Part shown: piece after piece, positions 33,209-44,800 of the stretch
How positions within the stretch are numbered: position 1 is the first letter of the stretch
How the letters are laid out: every line of letters starts with the position of its first letter
NCBI GenBank assembly: GCA_949152475.1
Contig: OX424561.1
Span: forward strand, 18,842,481-18,906,480
Direction of reading: 5' to 3'
Length of the DNA: 64,000 nucleotides
Origin: Terebella lapidaria
Lineage: Eukaryota > Annelida > Polychaeta > Terebellida > Terebellidae
The notes under the pieces: model-generated
Database searches by the model: none
The model's input: only the letters and a program-made list of their open reading frames with translations
What the model was told of the DNA's origin: nothing
Program-made: the position numbers and the translations under genes

Positions 33209-34631
33209 TTAGGCCAAAGGCCAAAGATAGGTTACCGGACAATGTTTAATATTTTAGGTGTTAGCCAGGTCACTGGTTGAATTCAAGGTCAAGAGAATAT
33301 TCAGCATATATAACATTAAGCATATATCATGTCCACAGTTGATTGCTAAGCTGTAAGTTCAATAATCAGAGAGATATTAGCAATTTTATGCTGTAGCCTT
33401 GAAAATGAAGGGGCAAAGGTCAAATTCAAGGTCATCAAAATATTCAGTGTATATCATTCTCTATATCATGTATATCATATCCACAATTGATTCCCAAGCC
33501 ATACAGTCAATAGAGGAGCAAGATATGAGCCAGTTTGTCCTTGGACCTTGGAAATGAGGTCAGAGGTCAAATTCAAGGTCACGAGAATATTCAGCATATA
33601 TCATTTCCTATATGTCCACAATTGATTCCTAAGCTGTAAAATAGATAATAAGTGAGATATTAGCCATTTTGTCCTGTGACCTTGAAAATAAGGTCAAAGG
33701 TCAAATTCAAGGTCATGACAATAATCTGCATATATCATTTCCTATATGTTCATAATTGATTGCTAAGCTGTAAAGTCGATAACAAGCGAGATATTAGCCA
33801 TTTTGTCCTGTGACCTTGAAAATGAGGTCGAAGGTCAAATTCAAGGTCATCAGAATATTCAGCATATATCATTTCCTATATGTCCACAATTGATTCCTAA
33901 GTTGTAGAGTCGATAATAAGCGTGATATTAGCCATTTTGTGCTCTGACCTTGAAACTGAGGTCAGAGGTCAAATTCAAGGTCACGAGAATATTCAGAATA
34001 TATCATTTCCTATATGTCCACAATTGATTCCTAAGCTGTAGAGTCCATAATAAGCGAGATATAAGCCATTTTGTGCTCTGACCTTGAAAGTGAGGTCAGA
34101 GGTCAAATTCAAGGTCACGAGAATATTCAGCATATATAATTTCCTATAGGTCCACAATTGATTCCTAGTCTCTAATCTCAATATCAAGTGAGATTTAGGC
34201 ATAATGTGTCCCATTATAAAGCATAGGAGAATTTAACATGGGAAAGTCCCATTTGAGCCGAGTTTGGGCCAAAATGGCCCACTTCGAGCGATTCAAGCGC
34301 AACGAAATTTATAGACATCATAGGAGTACATATGAGGAGTGTTATTTATCAAAAAGAAAAAAAGTTACTGAACAGATTTTGAGAAAATGGCCGCCAAAGT
34401 CCAAAATCAGGCATTTTTCGTCGAAAACGGCCGCCATTTTGAAAAAAATGCAAAAATAAAAAAAATAAAAAATTTTAAGTATTTTTGTGCAAAATTTCAG
34501 AAAAATTCGCCTGTAAACAAAAAAGATAAAAATGTGGACGACGACGACGACGACGGACGACGACGGACGACGACGGACGACGGACGCAACGCCATGCCAA
34601 TAGGTTATCGGACCATAGGTCCGGTAACCTA
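33209..34631 (-). mobile_element. Hairpin-headed element R1, full-length copy B (inverted)
   Basis: This is the reverse complement of the 2785-4203 element, 1,423 against 1,419 bp, with about seven 134-bp units and both hairpin ends. It interrupts the AT-rich satellite cleanly. The uninterrupted units read accacaataaaaatag, and the element sits inside the A-run of that phrase (a T-run in element orientation). This gives a natural empty site for judging the insertion mode. Confidence 0.75.
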
Positions 34632-35035
34632 AAAATAGTTAAGACAAGAAATATTTATTATTGGGCTGAACAAGGTAAAGATTCTGTCCAGTAGACATTT
34701 TATGTCTGTAACCAAATAAGTTAACATTTTTTTTTGCTAGTTAAGTCTATTATTGACCTCAATAAAAATAGTTAAGATGAGAAACAATTATTATTGAGCT
34801 CAAAAAGGTTAAGGTTTTGTCCGGTAGAAATTTCTGGGTGTAACCGAATAAGTTACCTTTATTTTTACATGTTAAGTCTATTATTGACCACAATGAAAAT
34901 AGTTAAGACAAGAAATATTTATTATTGGGCTCAACAAGGTGAAGGCTTTGTCCAGTAGAGATTTTATGGCTGTGACCAAATAAGTTAACATTATTTTTTT
35001 GCTAGTTAAGTCTATTATTGATCACAATAGCTTTT
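34632..35035. repeat. AT-rich satellite of about 120-125 bp, right part
   Basis: This continues the array at 32700-33208, with about three more units (aaaaatagttaagac, gggctgaacaagg, aataagttaac). It ends near 35030, where a different satellite starts. Confidence 0.75.
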
Positions 35036-35044
35036 TATGAAAAC

Positions 35045-35325
35045 ATTGATCAACTTTTACTTTGAATTTCAACTTGAGACCATGTTTGGCACAAATTATG
35101 AGTTAAATTATAACTTATGGTGAAAAATTCGACCTGGCTCCAATTTCGTCATCTTGAAATGCAGTTTTGGTCAACTTTTACTTTGAATTTCAACTTGAAA
35201 GCATGTTTGGCACATATCATAAGTCGAAATATAACTTATGGTGAAAAGTTCGATCTGGCTCTATTTTCGTCATCTTGAAATGCAGTTTTAGTCAATTTTT
35301 AGTTTGAATTTCAACTTGAAACCAA
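35045..35325 (+). repeat. Satellite of about 120 bp, part left of the LTR element
   Basis: The units carry tttggcacatattatgagtt, aaatataacttatgg, ctggctccaatttcgtcatc, ttgaaatgcagttttggtca and tttgaatttcaacttg. About two and a third units are present before the LTR element. The array continues at 49269 in the same phase. Confidence 0.8.
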
Positions 35326-36060
35326 TGTAAAGTTATTGACTACCGTCCGCTCTTCGGGATCCTCGAGGATAGTCCTCTCTCATCCGAGTCCTTGCGGACG
35401 CGCATCCGCTATTCCGGATCCTCGCGGCAGGGCCGCTCACCGGAGGTCGCGGCGGACACGGTAACTACTTCATCATTAACGGTAACCAGGTAACAGCCCA
35501 CCCGACACTCCCAGGCCTACGGACACCGTTCAGAAACTAGTTCATCCCTACGGTGTTAACTGGCGGGGCCTGGCGAGCCGCGGTCTGCCTCGGGGACGGA
35601 ACCCCGTACAGTCCGACATGCTGGCCAGAGCCTCTGTCACATGTCCCGGGAAGGGAGAGAGCTGGCGATCCACAGGGCCGAAGGCCCCCGAGTCAGCAAC
35701 TCGTCTCTCCCAGCCCGGGCCTCCCCACGGAAATCGTCCCCAGGGCTCTAGGAGCCCACTACTCAGACCCAGGGAACACAAAGCTCATGGCGAGCCTCGT
35801 GTGCGTCCTAGTCTCGATCTTGGACAATCTCCTCGAACGAGTCGCTTCCAGTGTATATATAATACACCAGAAACTGTAGGGCGCACGCGAGGTTAAATCG
35901 ATCCATTGTTATAGTTTACTGGAACGTAAATTACAATACGTCGCCGTGGCAACGCACGCTCGAACGGAGCATGTCAAAACAAGGCCAAGTACAGAAAGGC
36001 CACATAAATGGCTTTTATGTTTACAATCACCTGCCGCGTGCTTAGGGCAAAATCGCCACA
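35326..36060 (-). repeat. 3' LTR of the Ty3/Gypsy element
   Basis: It begins tgtaaagttatt and ends cgccaca on the plus strand, giving standard TG...CA termini. It is the same length and apparently the same sequence as 48534-49268 at a constant offset of 13,208. A TATA-like stretch lies at about 35849-35862. Confidence 0.93.
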
Positions 36061-36075
36061 TTACCCCCTTCTTAC
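36061..36075 (-). other. Putative polypurine tract
   Basis: On the minus strand the bases next to the 3' LTR read taagaagggggtaa, the purine-rich primer expected at this place in an LTR retrotransposon. Confidence 0.6.
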
Positions 36076-36585
36076 AATGTTGGTCCCCAACATGTTCCGC
36101 CCGCGCCCAAAATGCTCGAAACCCGACGAAGGCTTCGCATGGCGGGGGCCGGAAGAAGGCACGATGGCAACGCCCGGAAGTCACGGCGCAAACACTAGGA
36201 CTTTAAGAGTCCCTTTTGGAAGAATGGGGAACTACCCCCGGACTTATGGAGTAAACTATAACGCGCTTTGCAATTTTGAATAAATCCTCATAAACAAGCT
36301 AAAATTTTGACCGAGGTGGTCCAAAACCGTGTGATGACCTTGAAAGGTCATCCATTATAAAAGGACGGTGTGTCGAGTCTTTGGAATATCTTTAAGGTTA
36401 GACTTTAAATTTAGAAATTTTGTAAAACGACACACCGAGTGATCAAAAGTGATAGTACCTCTAAAATGTTGCCGACCGCCCTGCCGGCCGGCTCCTCAGA
36501 TCCGCAGAACGGGTCTGAGGCAGGGCGGAGCCGCGGGAGCGACTCCGGCACGCCGCCGCACACGTGCAGCGACGAGGCTAGCACC

Positions 36586-39351
36586 CTAGCCTTCCTCTGT
36601 TGTCATCGGCTCCTCATCCGTGCCGCCTGTCTTGGGGTCTGGCGGCGGTGACGGGTCCCTACGCCGCGGACGCAGCGGAGCCGGCATAGTGAAAGCCGGC
36701 TGCACGGGCGGATGAGGCAGGCCCGGTGGAGCTTGCACGGGCTTTTGTGGTGAGCCCGGCAATCCGGGTCCTGACGGAGCCATCACAACGGAGGCCGGTA
36801 GAGATGTCGCGCCGAGATCTGCTATGGCGCGGAACATCTCCACCGTATCGCGGGTGCGCTGTGGACCGGCCGTCCGTTCTCCCCACACCTGGACTAGGTA
36901 TGGGTAGATGGCCAGCTCCAAAGCGGCATCCGCGCGCCGGAGAGCCGCCTGGTTCAGGGCGGACGACTCGGGGTCATCGACGCCCTGGATTAGGCGAGTC
37001 CGAGCGGCCTCGGCTTCGTCAAGACGACGCCGTAGCTGCTCATTCTCAGCCTCCAGGTGCTCCATCCGTGCGGCCACCTCTGGGGCGGGGGCGGACGCCC
37101 CGGACTGCTCGGCAAGAGCGGCGGTCCGACCCTGGTCGAACGCGCGCCGCTCAATGACGGCCGACAAAGTCCGGTAGCTCTCTAGGCTCCGCCGGGTGCC
37201 TTCCATGAGGCCCTGGTCGTATGCGAGATCGCATGCGACACGGGAGGCCTCAGCGCGGCACCGGCTGAACCGATCCAGAGAGCTGTCCATCTCCGCCACA
37301 AGGTACTCCGCCGCTCGGGTGAGTCGACCACGCTGGGGGTGATCCCAGGGGTGCTCCTCCCGAGCGCGGACCAACGCGGCTACACCTGCGGACCCCAAGT
37401 CACGAATGGCTCGAGGCACCGGCAGGTTCACCAACGCCGGATCACCGGGGATCCGGTCCATACCATCGCGACGATGGCCGACCGCCTGGCCTACAGACTC
37501 GCGGAAAGTCTCGTAGACGCTGGCGGTCATGGGACCGAGCCTCCGGCGTACGTCCGCCGTGGCGTCGAGGGGGTCCAAGTCCAGGGAGGCGGTGCTTTGC
37601 CACCCTGCGGACGTCCCCTCAACTACCAACGAGGACGCGGACGCCGACCTCGTGAGAGGTACCGCACGTCCGCTACTGCTCGCAACCGAGGGAGTCACGC
37701 GTGGAGTCCTTGGCGGGACCGCCGACGCGGTACTCGAGGAGGCGGAGGTGTCTGCCACCACCCGTCCCTCAGACGGACCCGCGGGTACCGTCACCTCGAG
37801 CAAGCCCGGGTAGTCCTCCTGAGTCAGCGCACCCGGAGACTGCAGGGGCGTCGTCCCGGCCGGAGTCTTTCCGGCGGACGAGCTCTTCCCCTGAGTCTTT
37901 GGCTGGGGGCGCGGCTTAGGAGTAGCCACTCGTGTCTTGGCCGCGATCTGCGGCATCTCCGACACGATCATGGTCACCCGGTGCCGTTCTTCACCGGCCT
38001 GGATCACCGGCGGTTCACGGACAGCCTCTGCTGCTGTCCGGGCGGCTTCCGCCGCCTGGAACTCCGCCGGGGTCTGGCCCATTGTAGCCGTCAGGCGAGC
38101 GGTGTAGCTCGAGCCCGCGGACACAACGCCAGACTCCTTCCAGGCATCGTCCATGATGCGCTGTGCAAAGCGCCATGGACCCCAGTGAAAGAATCGGTGA
38201 TTCGCCGTCCCTGACGTAGTCATGAACGACGCCACCCTCGGTGGTATGTATCCATAATTGAATACAGGCCCCACTTCATTTCCAACGATATGAAGTCCCT
38301 CACCGCGGTGTGCACCCGAGCGGTGATCATTTAGGGCCTCTAAACTGGCGAAATATCGTTGCTGAGGGGTGCCGGAGTAGCACCTCTTGCAAACGAACAT
38401 TTGCATCCAGGGGTAGTGGTACCCCGCAATATGTCGACTCAAGTGGTCGTAGGTTGGGTACCTACGATCCCGATTGAGCGCACGGTGCGGGTCCTCATAC
38501 CCGTCCAGGGATTCCGGACAGAGTTGGCATATCACGCCCGCCTCTGTCTCGGGCGGCAACCCGACACGCTCCTCGTCCGTGAGTGGACGAGGCCGTGTGA
38601 AAGGCGTGTCGGCCGCCGCGCCTGCCGCCGCGGTGCGGCGTCCCTGCGGATCCCTGCCATAGCGCGGAAGGAACATGTGTCCCTGACGGACTCCAGGGAG
38701 TTCGGGGCCCATTTCGGCCCGCAGCCTCTGGATAGAGGGCTGCTCCGAGGACGACCGTTTCTTCTTTTTGGCCGCCCCCGAACGATTCTCCGACCTGGTT
38801 TGTCGGGGCACACTCTTCCCGCGTGGGGGCGCGGCCTTCTGTTGCTGCGCAACGAAGGCCCGCGCTCCCGCTTCCAGTGCGGCGTCAGACAGGTGGACCC
38901 CGTCTTGCTCCGCGCGCTTCCGGAGGAGTTCTAAACGAAGATCTCCCTCCTTCGGCACGGGACGCCCTCTGTCCACTGGACTTGACCCCACCTCCGCAGC
39001 TCCGGTAGGTTTCTTAGTACCGGAGGAAGAGGAAGAGGAGGTTCCTTTCGGTGCCTGGATAGGCACCCGCTTACAGGAACCTCCCGCGCCTGGGCCGGAT
39101 CCCGCGGAGGCGCCGCCCGCACCAGATCCCGAGGGATTAGGCGTCTTGGCGACTCCGGGTTTGGCGGAGGACCCTTTCTGGCCGCCCGGCTTAGGCGCCA
39201 GTGGCTTAGGTCCTCCGGACTTCGATCCGGCTTGAGGCGAGGGGCCGCCGGACTTCTTTTTCCGGTGCGGCCGCTTCTTCTTCTTCTTCTTCGGAGGCGA
39301 GGAGGCCGGGTCCGGGTCGGATCCGGCCTCAGCTCTTGCTGGGCTCTCCAC
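36586..39351 (-). CDS. Extra open frame of the Ty3/Gypsy element (921 codons), zinc-finger-like
   Basis: This frame lies 3' of pol, where many retroviruses carry env. The product has no signal peptide or membrane segment that I can see, so it does not look like an envelope. It starts with a strongly basic Lys/Pro/Gly-rich region (PPKKKKKKRPHRKKK), a likely nuclear-localisation segment. At about 274-345 are two C2H2-like fingers (CQLC...H...H and CKRC...H...H). A Ser/Thr/Pro-rich middle follows, with a predicted coiled coil near 763-790 (HLEAENEQLRRRL). Its N-terminal end overlaps the upstream frame at 38931-40010. I do not recognise the family. It might be a nucleic-acid-binding accessory protein or a captured host sequence. 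Confidence 0.6.
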   Translation of the reverse strand: MESPARAEAGSDPDPASSPPKKKKKKRPHRKKKSGGPSPQAGSKSGGPKPLAPKPGGQKGSSAKPGVAKTPNPSGSGAGGASAGSGPGAGGSCKRVPIQAPKGTSSSSSSGTKKPTGAAEVGSSPVDRGRPVPKEGDLRLELLRKRAEQDGVHLSDAALEAGARAFVAQQQKAAPPRGKSVPRQTRSENRSGAAKKKKRSSSEQPSIQRLRAEMGPELPGVRQGHMFLPRYGRDPQGRRTAAAGAAADTPFTRPRPLTDEERVGLPPETEAGVICQLCPESLDGYEDPHRALNRDRRYPTYDHLSRHIAGYHYPWMQMFVCKRCYSGTPQQRYFASLEALNDHRSGAHRGEGLHIVGNEVGPVFNYGYIPPRVASFMTTSGTANHRFFHWGPWRFAQRIMDDAWKESGVVSAGSSYTARLTATMGQTPAEFQAAEAARTAAEAVREPPVIQAGEERHRVTMIVSEMPQIAAKTRVATPKPRPQPKTQGKSSSAGKTPAGTTPLQSPGALTQEDYPGLLEVTVPAGPSEGRVVADTSASSSTASAVPPRTPRVTPSVASSSGRAVPLTRSASASSLVVEGTSAGWQSTASLDLDPLDATADVRRRLGPMTASVYETFRESVGQAVGHRRDGMDRIPGDPALVNLPVPRAIRDLGSAGVAALVRAREEHPWDHPQRGRLTRAAEYLVAEMDSSLDRFSRCRAEASRVACDLAYDQGLMEGTRRSLESYRTLSAVIERRAFDQGRTAALAEQSGASAPAPEVAARMEHLEAENEQLRRRLDEAEAARTRLIQGVDDPESSALNQAALRRADAALELAIYPYLVQVWGERTAGPQRTRDTVEMFRAIADLGATSLPASVVMAPSGPGLPGSPQKPVQAPPGLPHPPVQPAFTMPAPLRPRRRDPSPPPDPKTGGTDEEPMTTEEG

Positions 39352-40010
39352 TGCTTTTGAGCAATCTCCCGGGCTCGACGGCGAGTACGCCTAGAGACGG
39401 GCGATGTAAACCCGTCATCTCGGTTCTCGGTCTCCTTCGAGCCAGACTCCTGTTCCTGAGGCGGCGCTTGGGATGCGGCTTCCTCAGCCGCGTCAACCTG
39501 CTCCGCCCAAGTCCCAGGGGCCTTCTGGTCGTGCGGACCAGACTCCGCAGGTGCGGACACCGAGGAGTTCTCGGCGGAACCGGTGTCCGGACGGCTACGG
39601 CCATCCGAACGGGTTTCCGCACGAGTACTCTCATCCGGGCCCAGAGACGCAAGCATCTCCGAGGACGGGTGCAACTCAATGTCCACACTAGCAAGTCCCG
39701 CACCACCGCAGTCCATCACCTCTTCCATACGGGAAAAAGTGGACGGATCTAGGAGTAGCTCGGCGCCTGCCGTGGCCGAGTCACTCTCTGCGGGGCGGTC
39801 CTCCGCGACCTCGCTCTCAGACTCGGTTCCTGAGTAAGAACCGGAGCTGGAGCTGGATTCCTCAGAACCCACATAGGCTCCCCGAGGGATGTCCTCGCGG
39901 TCATCCTCCTCGGGCCTAGACTGGGGTCTCGAGTACGAATTACCGCGCTCAAGAGACCCCTCTTCCCTCCCTTCATCACCTCCCCAGCCGTCACTTGACT
40001 CTGACATCAA
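38931..40010 (-). CDS. Extra open frame of the Ty3/Gypsy element (359 codons), acidic/Arg-rich
   Basis: A low-complexity product. The N-terminal half is rich in Ser, Glu and Asp, and the C-terminal half in Arg and Pro (RRTRRRAREIAQKQ, RLRRRRRRSGRTG). It overlaps the start of the 921-codon frame in another phase over about 420 bp. The two may represent one expressed region or two separate products. The sequence alone does not say. No known domain was recognised. Confidence 0.45.
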   Translation of the reverse strand: MMSESSDGWGGDEGREEGSLERGNSYSRPQSRPEEDDREDIPRGAYVGSEESSSSSGSYSGTESESEVAEDRPAESDSATAGAELLLDPSTFSRMEEVMDCGGAGLASVDIELHPSSEMLASLGPDESTRAETRSDGRSRPDTGSAENSSVSAPAESGPHDQKAPGTWAEQVDAAEEAASQAPPQEQESGSKETENRDDGFTSPVSRRTRRRAREIAQKQWRAQQELRPDPTRTRPPRLRRRRRRSGRTGKRSPAAPRLKPDRSPEDLSHWRLSRAARKGPPPNPESPRRLIPRDLVRAAPPRDPAQAREVPVSGCLSRHRKEPPLPLPPVLRNLPELRRWGQVQWTEGVPCRRREIFV

Positions 40011-41897
40011 GCGCTCTAATCGCTCTAAACACTGGGAGTCAGATCCGCAGATCCGTCTCCACCAGTGCCGAGCGCTTGAATGACGAGAAGGTGTCGAGTT
40101 ACATCGATTATAGGCATCAAGTGTTGGCAGTTATACTGCACACGCATCGTATGACGCGTTCCCGTGGAAACGTCTATTCACTGCATCTACCCGATCGACA
40201 GACAAAAGGACGTTTTACATTCCCGCATTCCCATACACGCATCTCCCCCCGGTGACTCCTTTCATGCCATGTATACGGGTGGCTTGTGTACACAAGCCAT
40301 CCCGGGGGAACCCGCTAAAATACTACAGTAATTAACAGCAGTCATTAGCAATAGCTTTCGCACTGGCGATCAATGACGTGAAGTTAATCACCCTCGCAGG
40401 TTAAAGATTGTATACAATGTATCAAAAAGCCAAACTACTTGTGGGTGTTACGATTATGTCACCCTATCAGCAGCGATAAATAAAAATTTAACACCGCTCA
40501 AGCAGCAATGAAAATAAATCCACCACCGCTTGCATGCTTTTCATAGATCACGGCATACAGCCTTCGATACAATGTACACAATCTCCTACACCCCTCTTGC
40601 GAAAGCAGAAATCTCCCGATTTCTTACTCTCTATTGCACCAGGGAAAAGATATATCACTAAACTTTCTCATATATGGGATAAATGAGTAAGAATAGCATT
40701 TCCACGGGAAACACGCACACACTTGTGGCTTATAATCCTCCCATAAATAATAAATGAGATGGAAAATAAACAAAATCACTCCCCATAGCCGCTGGCACGC
40801 TTACAGGGCGATCGGACATACCCATGACGTCCGGACAGACAATCGGGCGCCCTATGGGCGTTTGCAAAGCGCCCACTAGCATCCCCGACGTACTGCCCGG
40901 CCGCGGAGCGGTGCCCGGTCCAGCCCAGAGCCTCCTCAAACGACTACCGGAGCGCGGAGCCAATAGATTTAGACGCGGAGCCGGCATGGTCCATAACCGC
41001 ATTGGTTAGGGGGCGAACCCTTCATACCGGCGCACAAAATCTAGAGGCGCCCAAAGATGGTGAAAGCAATAGCCGGCGGACGTCCGGGGCTGCCCGCGGA
41101 CGGAGTCCAGGCCGGACGTCTACCATTGTACGGCGTATTGCCCTTATCCAATGAAGATGAAATTGGAATTAGAAGCCACCACAAGTGTTGCGCATGTAAT
41201 ATACGACCCCCTTCTTAGAAGGAGGCCGGGGTTCCGGTCATTCCGGCCGGACCGCGTATTGTAAGGTACGATCCGGACGAGAACGAGCGTCACCCGCTGC
41301 CGCGGCTGGTCCGCACACGCGGACTTAACAACCGCTCCATTATCATAATGGATAGTCGGTTTCCTGCCGTAAGAAACCTTAAACTACTATAACCGCAATT
41401 ACAGTAGTGGCTCACGGGGGATAACTACACCGAAGTGCGTCATCTTAAAGCGCCGCGGACGCCGGACGAGTCACGCGGACGAACCGCGGACATCAGTCCT
41501 CATCTGCGGACACTATCCCCGCGTCCAGAGCCAGTTCCCCAAATCCGTGGGAAGACGCTTCTCCCGTAGCGGACGTAAATCCCAACCTCAGTCTGGCCAT
41601 ATAAGAGGTTGTCCCAGTAAATTCGTCCGGCCAGCGTAACCGTTGTGCGAATTACGCCGGACAGCCGTCCACAAGGTGCGGACAGGCCATCCGCACGTCC
41701 CTGGCGCTAGAAACTACAGGAGGGCGGATGCGGAGCGGCGGTGTTACGACATGAAAGTCTCCGCGGACCTCAACTCCGAAGATGGCCACAAAGTAGCCAC
41801 CCGCGGAGGTAAGTCGTGCGGACTCTCACGGAACGACCTAAAACCCATCCATAGTATGAGAGACGGGCACCGCAGACGCATCCGCATGGGCGGAAGG
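40011..41897 (-). other. Non-coding interior gap of the LTR element
   Basis: About 1.9 kb lies between pol and the extra frames. Only short frames occur and no domain is seen. The 40090-40780 part is AT-rich compared with the rest of the element, while 40790-41890 is again GC-rich. It could hold leader or splice-acceptor sequence for a downstream message, but I could not identify a site with confidence. Confidence 0.4.
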
Positions 41898-44800
41898 TTA
41901 TTCCCACCCATACCGGGCTGGCGCACGTGGTTTCCGGCGTGGCCGCCCGTCATCCGCAGGTACTGGAGGGAGTGGAGGTACCTGCGGATCGCCGTCATCT
42001 GGCTGATAGCCACCCAGTCCATCATCTGACGGGTCAGAGAGGTCCGGGAGGCCCACCATACGGCGCACACGCTCGTCCGGAGTCCGCGGATGCTGACCGG
42101 ACGGATCCCATACGGGAGCATCATCCGGTTCCGCATCTTGAATGAGCGGATCCATGACAAGCGGGCCCTCGTACTTCTTCAGATTATCGATATGGACAAC
42201 CAGAACCCTGTCCGGATCGGAATCCCTCCGGATCCGGTAGTCCACATCTGTCACCTGTTTCAGTACGGTAAACGGGCCTATCCACGGCTTAGCAAATTTA
42301 TTGCCTTGCTTAAGCGGCGGATAATAGTAGCGCACCTTGTCGCCCTCCGCAAAAGCTGGCCTACCCTTAGCATGGGCGTCATAGCCTCGCTTCTGCCGGA
42401 GGGCAGACTTGTCCAGGCGCGCGCGCGCGAAATCATGGGCGTTCGCCAGGGCGCGGCGAATCCACTCCACGTATTCCGGACCGCACTGGGGTACCGCGCC
42501 GGTCTCTGCCGCAGTTGGATACATAATATCCACGGGCAAATTTAACTCCCGGCCGTACAACATCGCGTGCGGAGTAACTCCGGTCGAAGAGTGGACCGAC
42601 GACCTGTACGCCATTAAGACATACGGGAGGTGGTCATCCCAATCATTCGCACGATCATTCACAAAGGCCGCCAGCATGTTGAGGACCGATCGATTAAAGC
42701 GTTCGACCTGGCCATCAGACTGGGGCCTGTAGGGGGTGGTCCGCACCTTGGTACTCCCTAGCATCTGTGCTAGGTTCCGGAACAGGTTGCTCTCAAATTG
42801 CGTGCCCTGATCCGAATGTACCTGTTTAGGTACCCCATGGTACACCACCCATCTATTCACCAATAACCGAGCTACCTCGTCCGCAGTCTGGCGGCGCAGT
42901 GGGTAGGCGTCGGTATACTTGGTAAAATAGTCGGATATCACCAGGATGTACCGGAAACCGCGCGGGGTGACCCGGTGGGTATCCAGTATATCCAAAGCTA
43001 TCCGATCAAACGGCGCGCCCGCCTTAACCGTGGTTAAGGGGTGGCGGCCAGGAGTCGGGACTCCTTTGCGAGCTTGACACCGAGGGCAGGCTGCGCACCA
43101 CCGTTGCACGTCCAAGCCGCTACCAGGCCAATGAAAGCGCTGTTGTAGCCTATGGACGGTCCTCCGGATTCCCAAGTGACCGGTCACCCGGAGGTCATGC
43201 AACTGGTGGAGTACTTCTTTCCGCAGCTCCGCCGGAAGCACCAACTGCCATATTGGAGGCAGTGGGGTCGGTGGCTCATAGCGCCGGTACAGGAGGCCAT
43301 CCCTCAAGGAGAGTCGTTCCCACTGAGATACTAGAGACAAGGTCTCCTCCCTGTAGGTCTTTCGCTCATCCTTCGAGGGCTTCTGGCCGGCCTCAAGGGC
43401 TGTGATTACCGGTGCCAGAGCTCTGTCAGCTCTCTGCGCCGCAGCTATCTGCGCCGGAGAGTAGCCACCCAAGTAATTAGGCTCCTCATCCGTCGCGTCC
43501 GGCTGCGCCGCAGCGGCCATCACCACAGGGGGCAAGGACCGCTCATACTCAGACTCTCCAGAGGACGAGGGTACCCACGAGGAGTACACCGCCGGACTCG
43601 AGGAAGACTCGCTGGAGCTGAGCCGCACCTCCGCTTCATATGCGGGACGCCCTCGCCGATATCGGCGGGTCCGCGCGCGGAGATGAGCCCTAGACGCTCC
43701 GGCCGCCGTGTTGTTAGAGGGGGCGGCGGCCTGCGGTCTCCCCGGAACGTCCAATTCCGAGTCTGAGGACGAATCCGCGGCTTGCTGGAATGGTGCCATC
43801 CCTGCACAACCCGGATTCTTGCACTTATGACAACGGGACAGGCCGTCCGCGTTGCCGTGCAACTTACCAGCGCGATGCTCTATCTGCATGTCATACTCTT
43901 GGAGTTTGACGAGCCACCGCGCCACCAAGCCATCGGCCTCACTATAGTTGAGGAGCCATCTCAGCGAACTATGATCTGTCCGCAAGCGGAAATGGCGTCC
44001 CAACAAATAGTGCCGGAAACGCTTGGTCATCGTAACCACCGCGAGCAACTCGCGATGAGTGGTACAGTAGTTCATTTGAGAGCGGCTCAAGGCCACACTC
44101 GCATAAGCTACTACCCGCTCTTGCCCATCCACGATCTGCGAGAGGACACCGCCGAGTGCGAAGTTACTCGCGTCAGTGTCCAGGATGAACTCGCAGTCTG
44201 GACGAGGGTGCCGCAGCACCGGGGCCACTACCAAGGCCTGCCGGAGTCCCGAGAAGGCGTTAGCCTGCTCGGCGGACCAAACAAAATCGGCGCCCTTTTC
44301 CGTGAGGATAGTAAGGGGACGCGCGATCTCCGCAAAGCCGCGAATAAACCTGCGGTGGTAGCTTGCGAAGCCCAAGAAGGACCTCACGTCCGCCACGTTA
44401 CATGGCGGAGGCCATTTCTGCACGGCCGCCACCTTTGCGGGGTCTGGTCTCACTCCGGTGCCCGTTACCATGAAGCCCAAGTACAGGATTTCCTGCGCGA
44501 ATAGCTCGCACTTACTTGGCTTCAATTTAAGCCCTGCTCCGCGGATGCGATGGAGCACCATCTGGAGGTTGGTGAGGGTTTCCTCGAACGACCGGCCATA
44601 CACGACGACATCGTCGATGTAGACCATACATCGCTTCCAGAGGAACCCTTTTAGTACCATCTCCATGAGGCGCTCGAACGTCGCTGGTGCGTTACAGAGC
44701 CCGAACGGCATTACCTTGAATTGGTAGAGCCCGTTCTTGGTAACGAAGGCAGTCTTCGCCCGATCACTCTCCTCCATCTCCACCTGCCAATACCCGGAGG

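Noticed and set aside
35553-35896. Open frames inside the LTRs
   Set aside because: They are GC-rich chance frames, present identically in both LTRs, on the strand opposite to the element.
36586-39351. Envelope gene of the LTR element
   Set aside because: The position would fit, but there is no signal peptide, membrane segment or glycoprotein pattern. The fingers and basic region point elsewhere.
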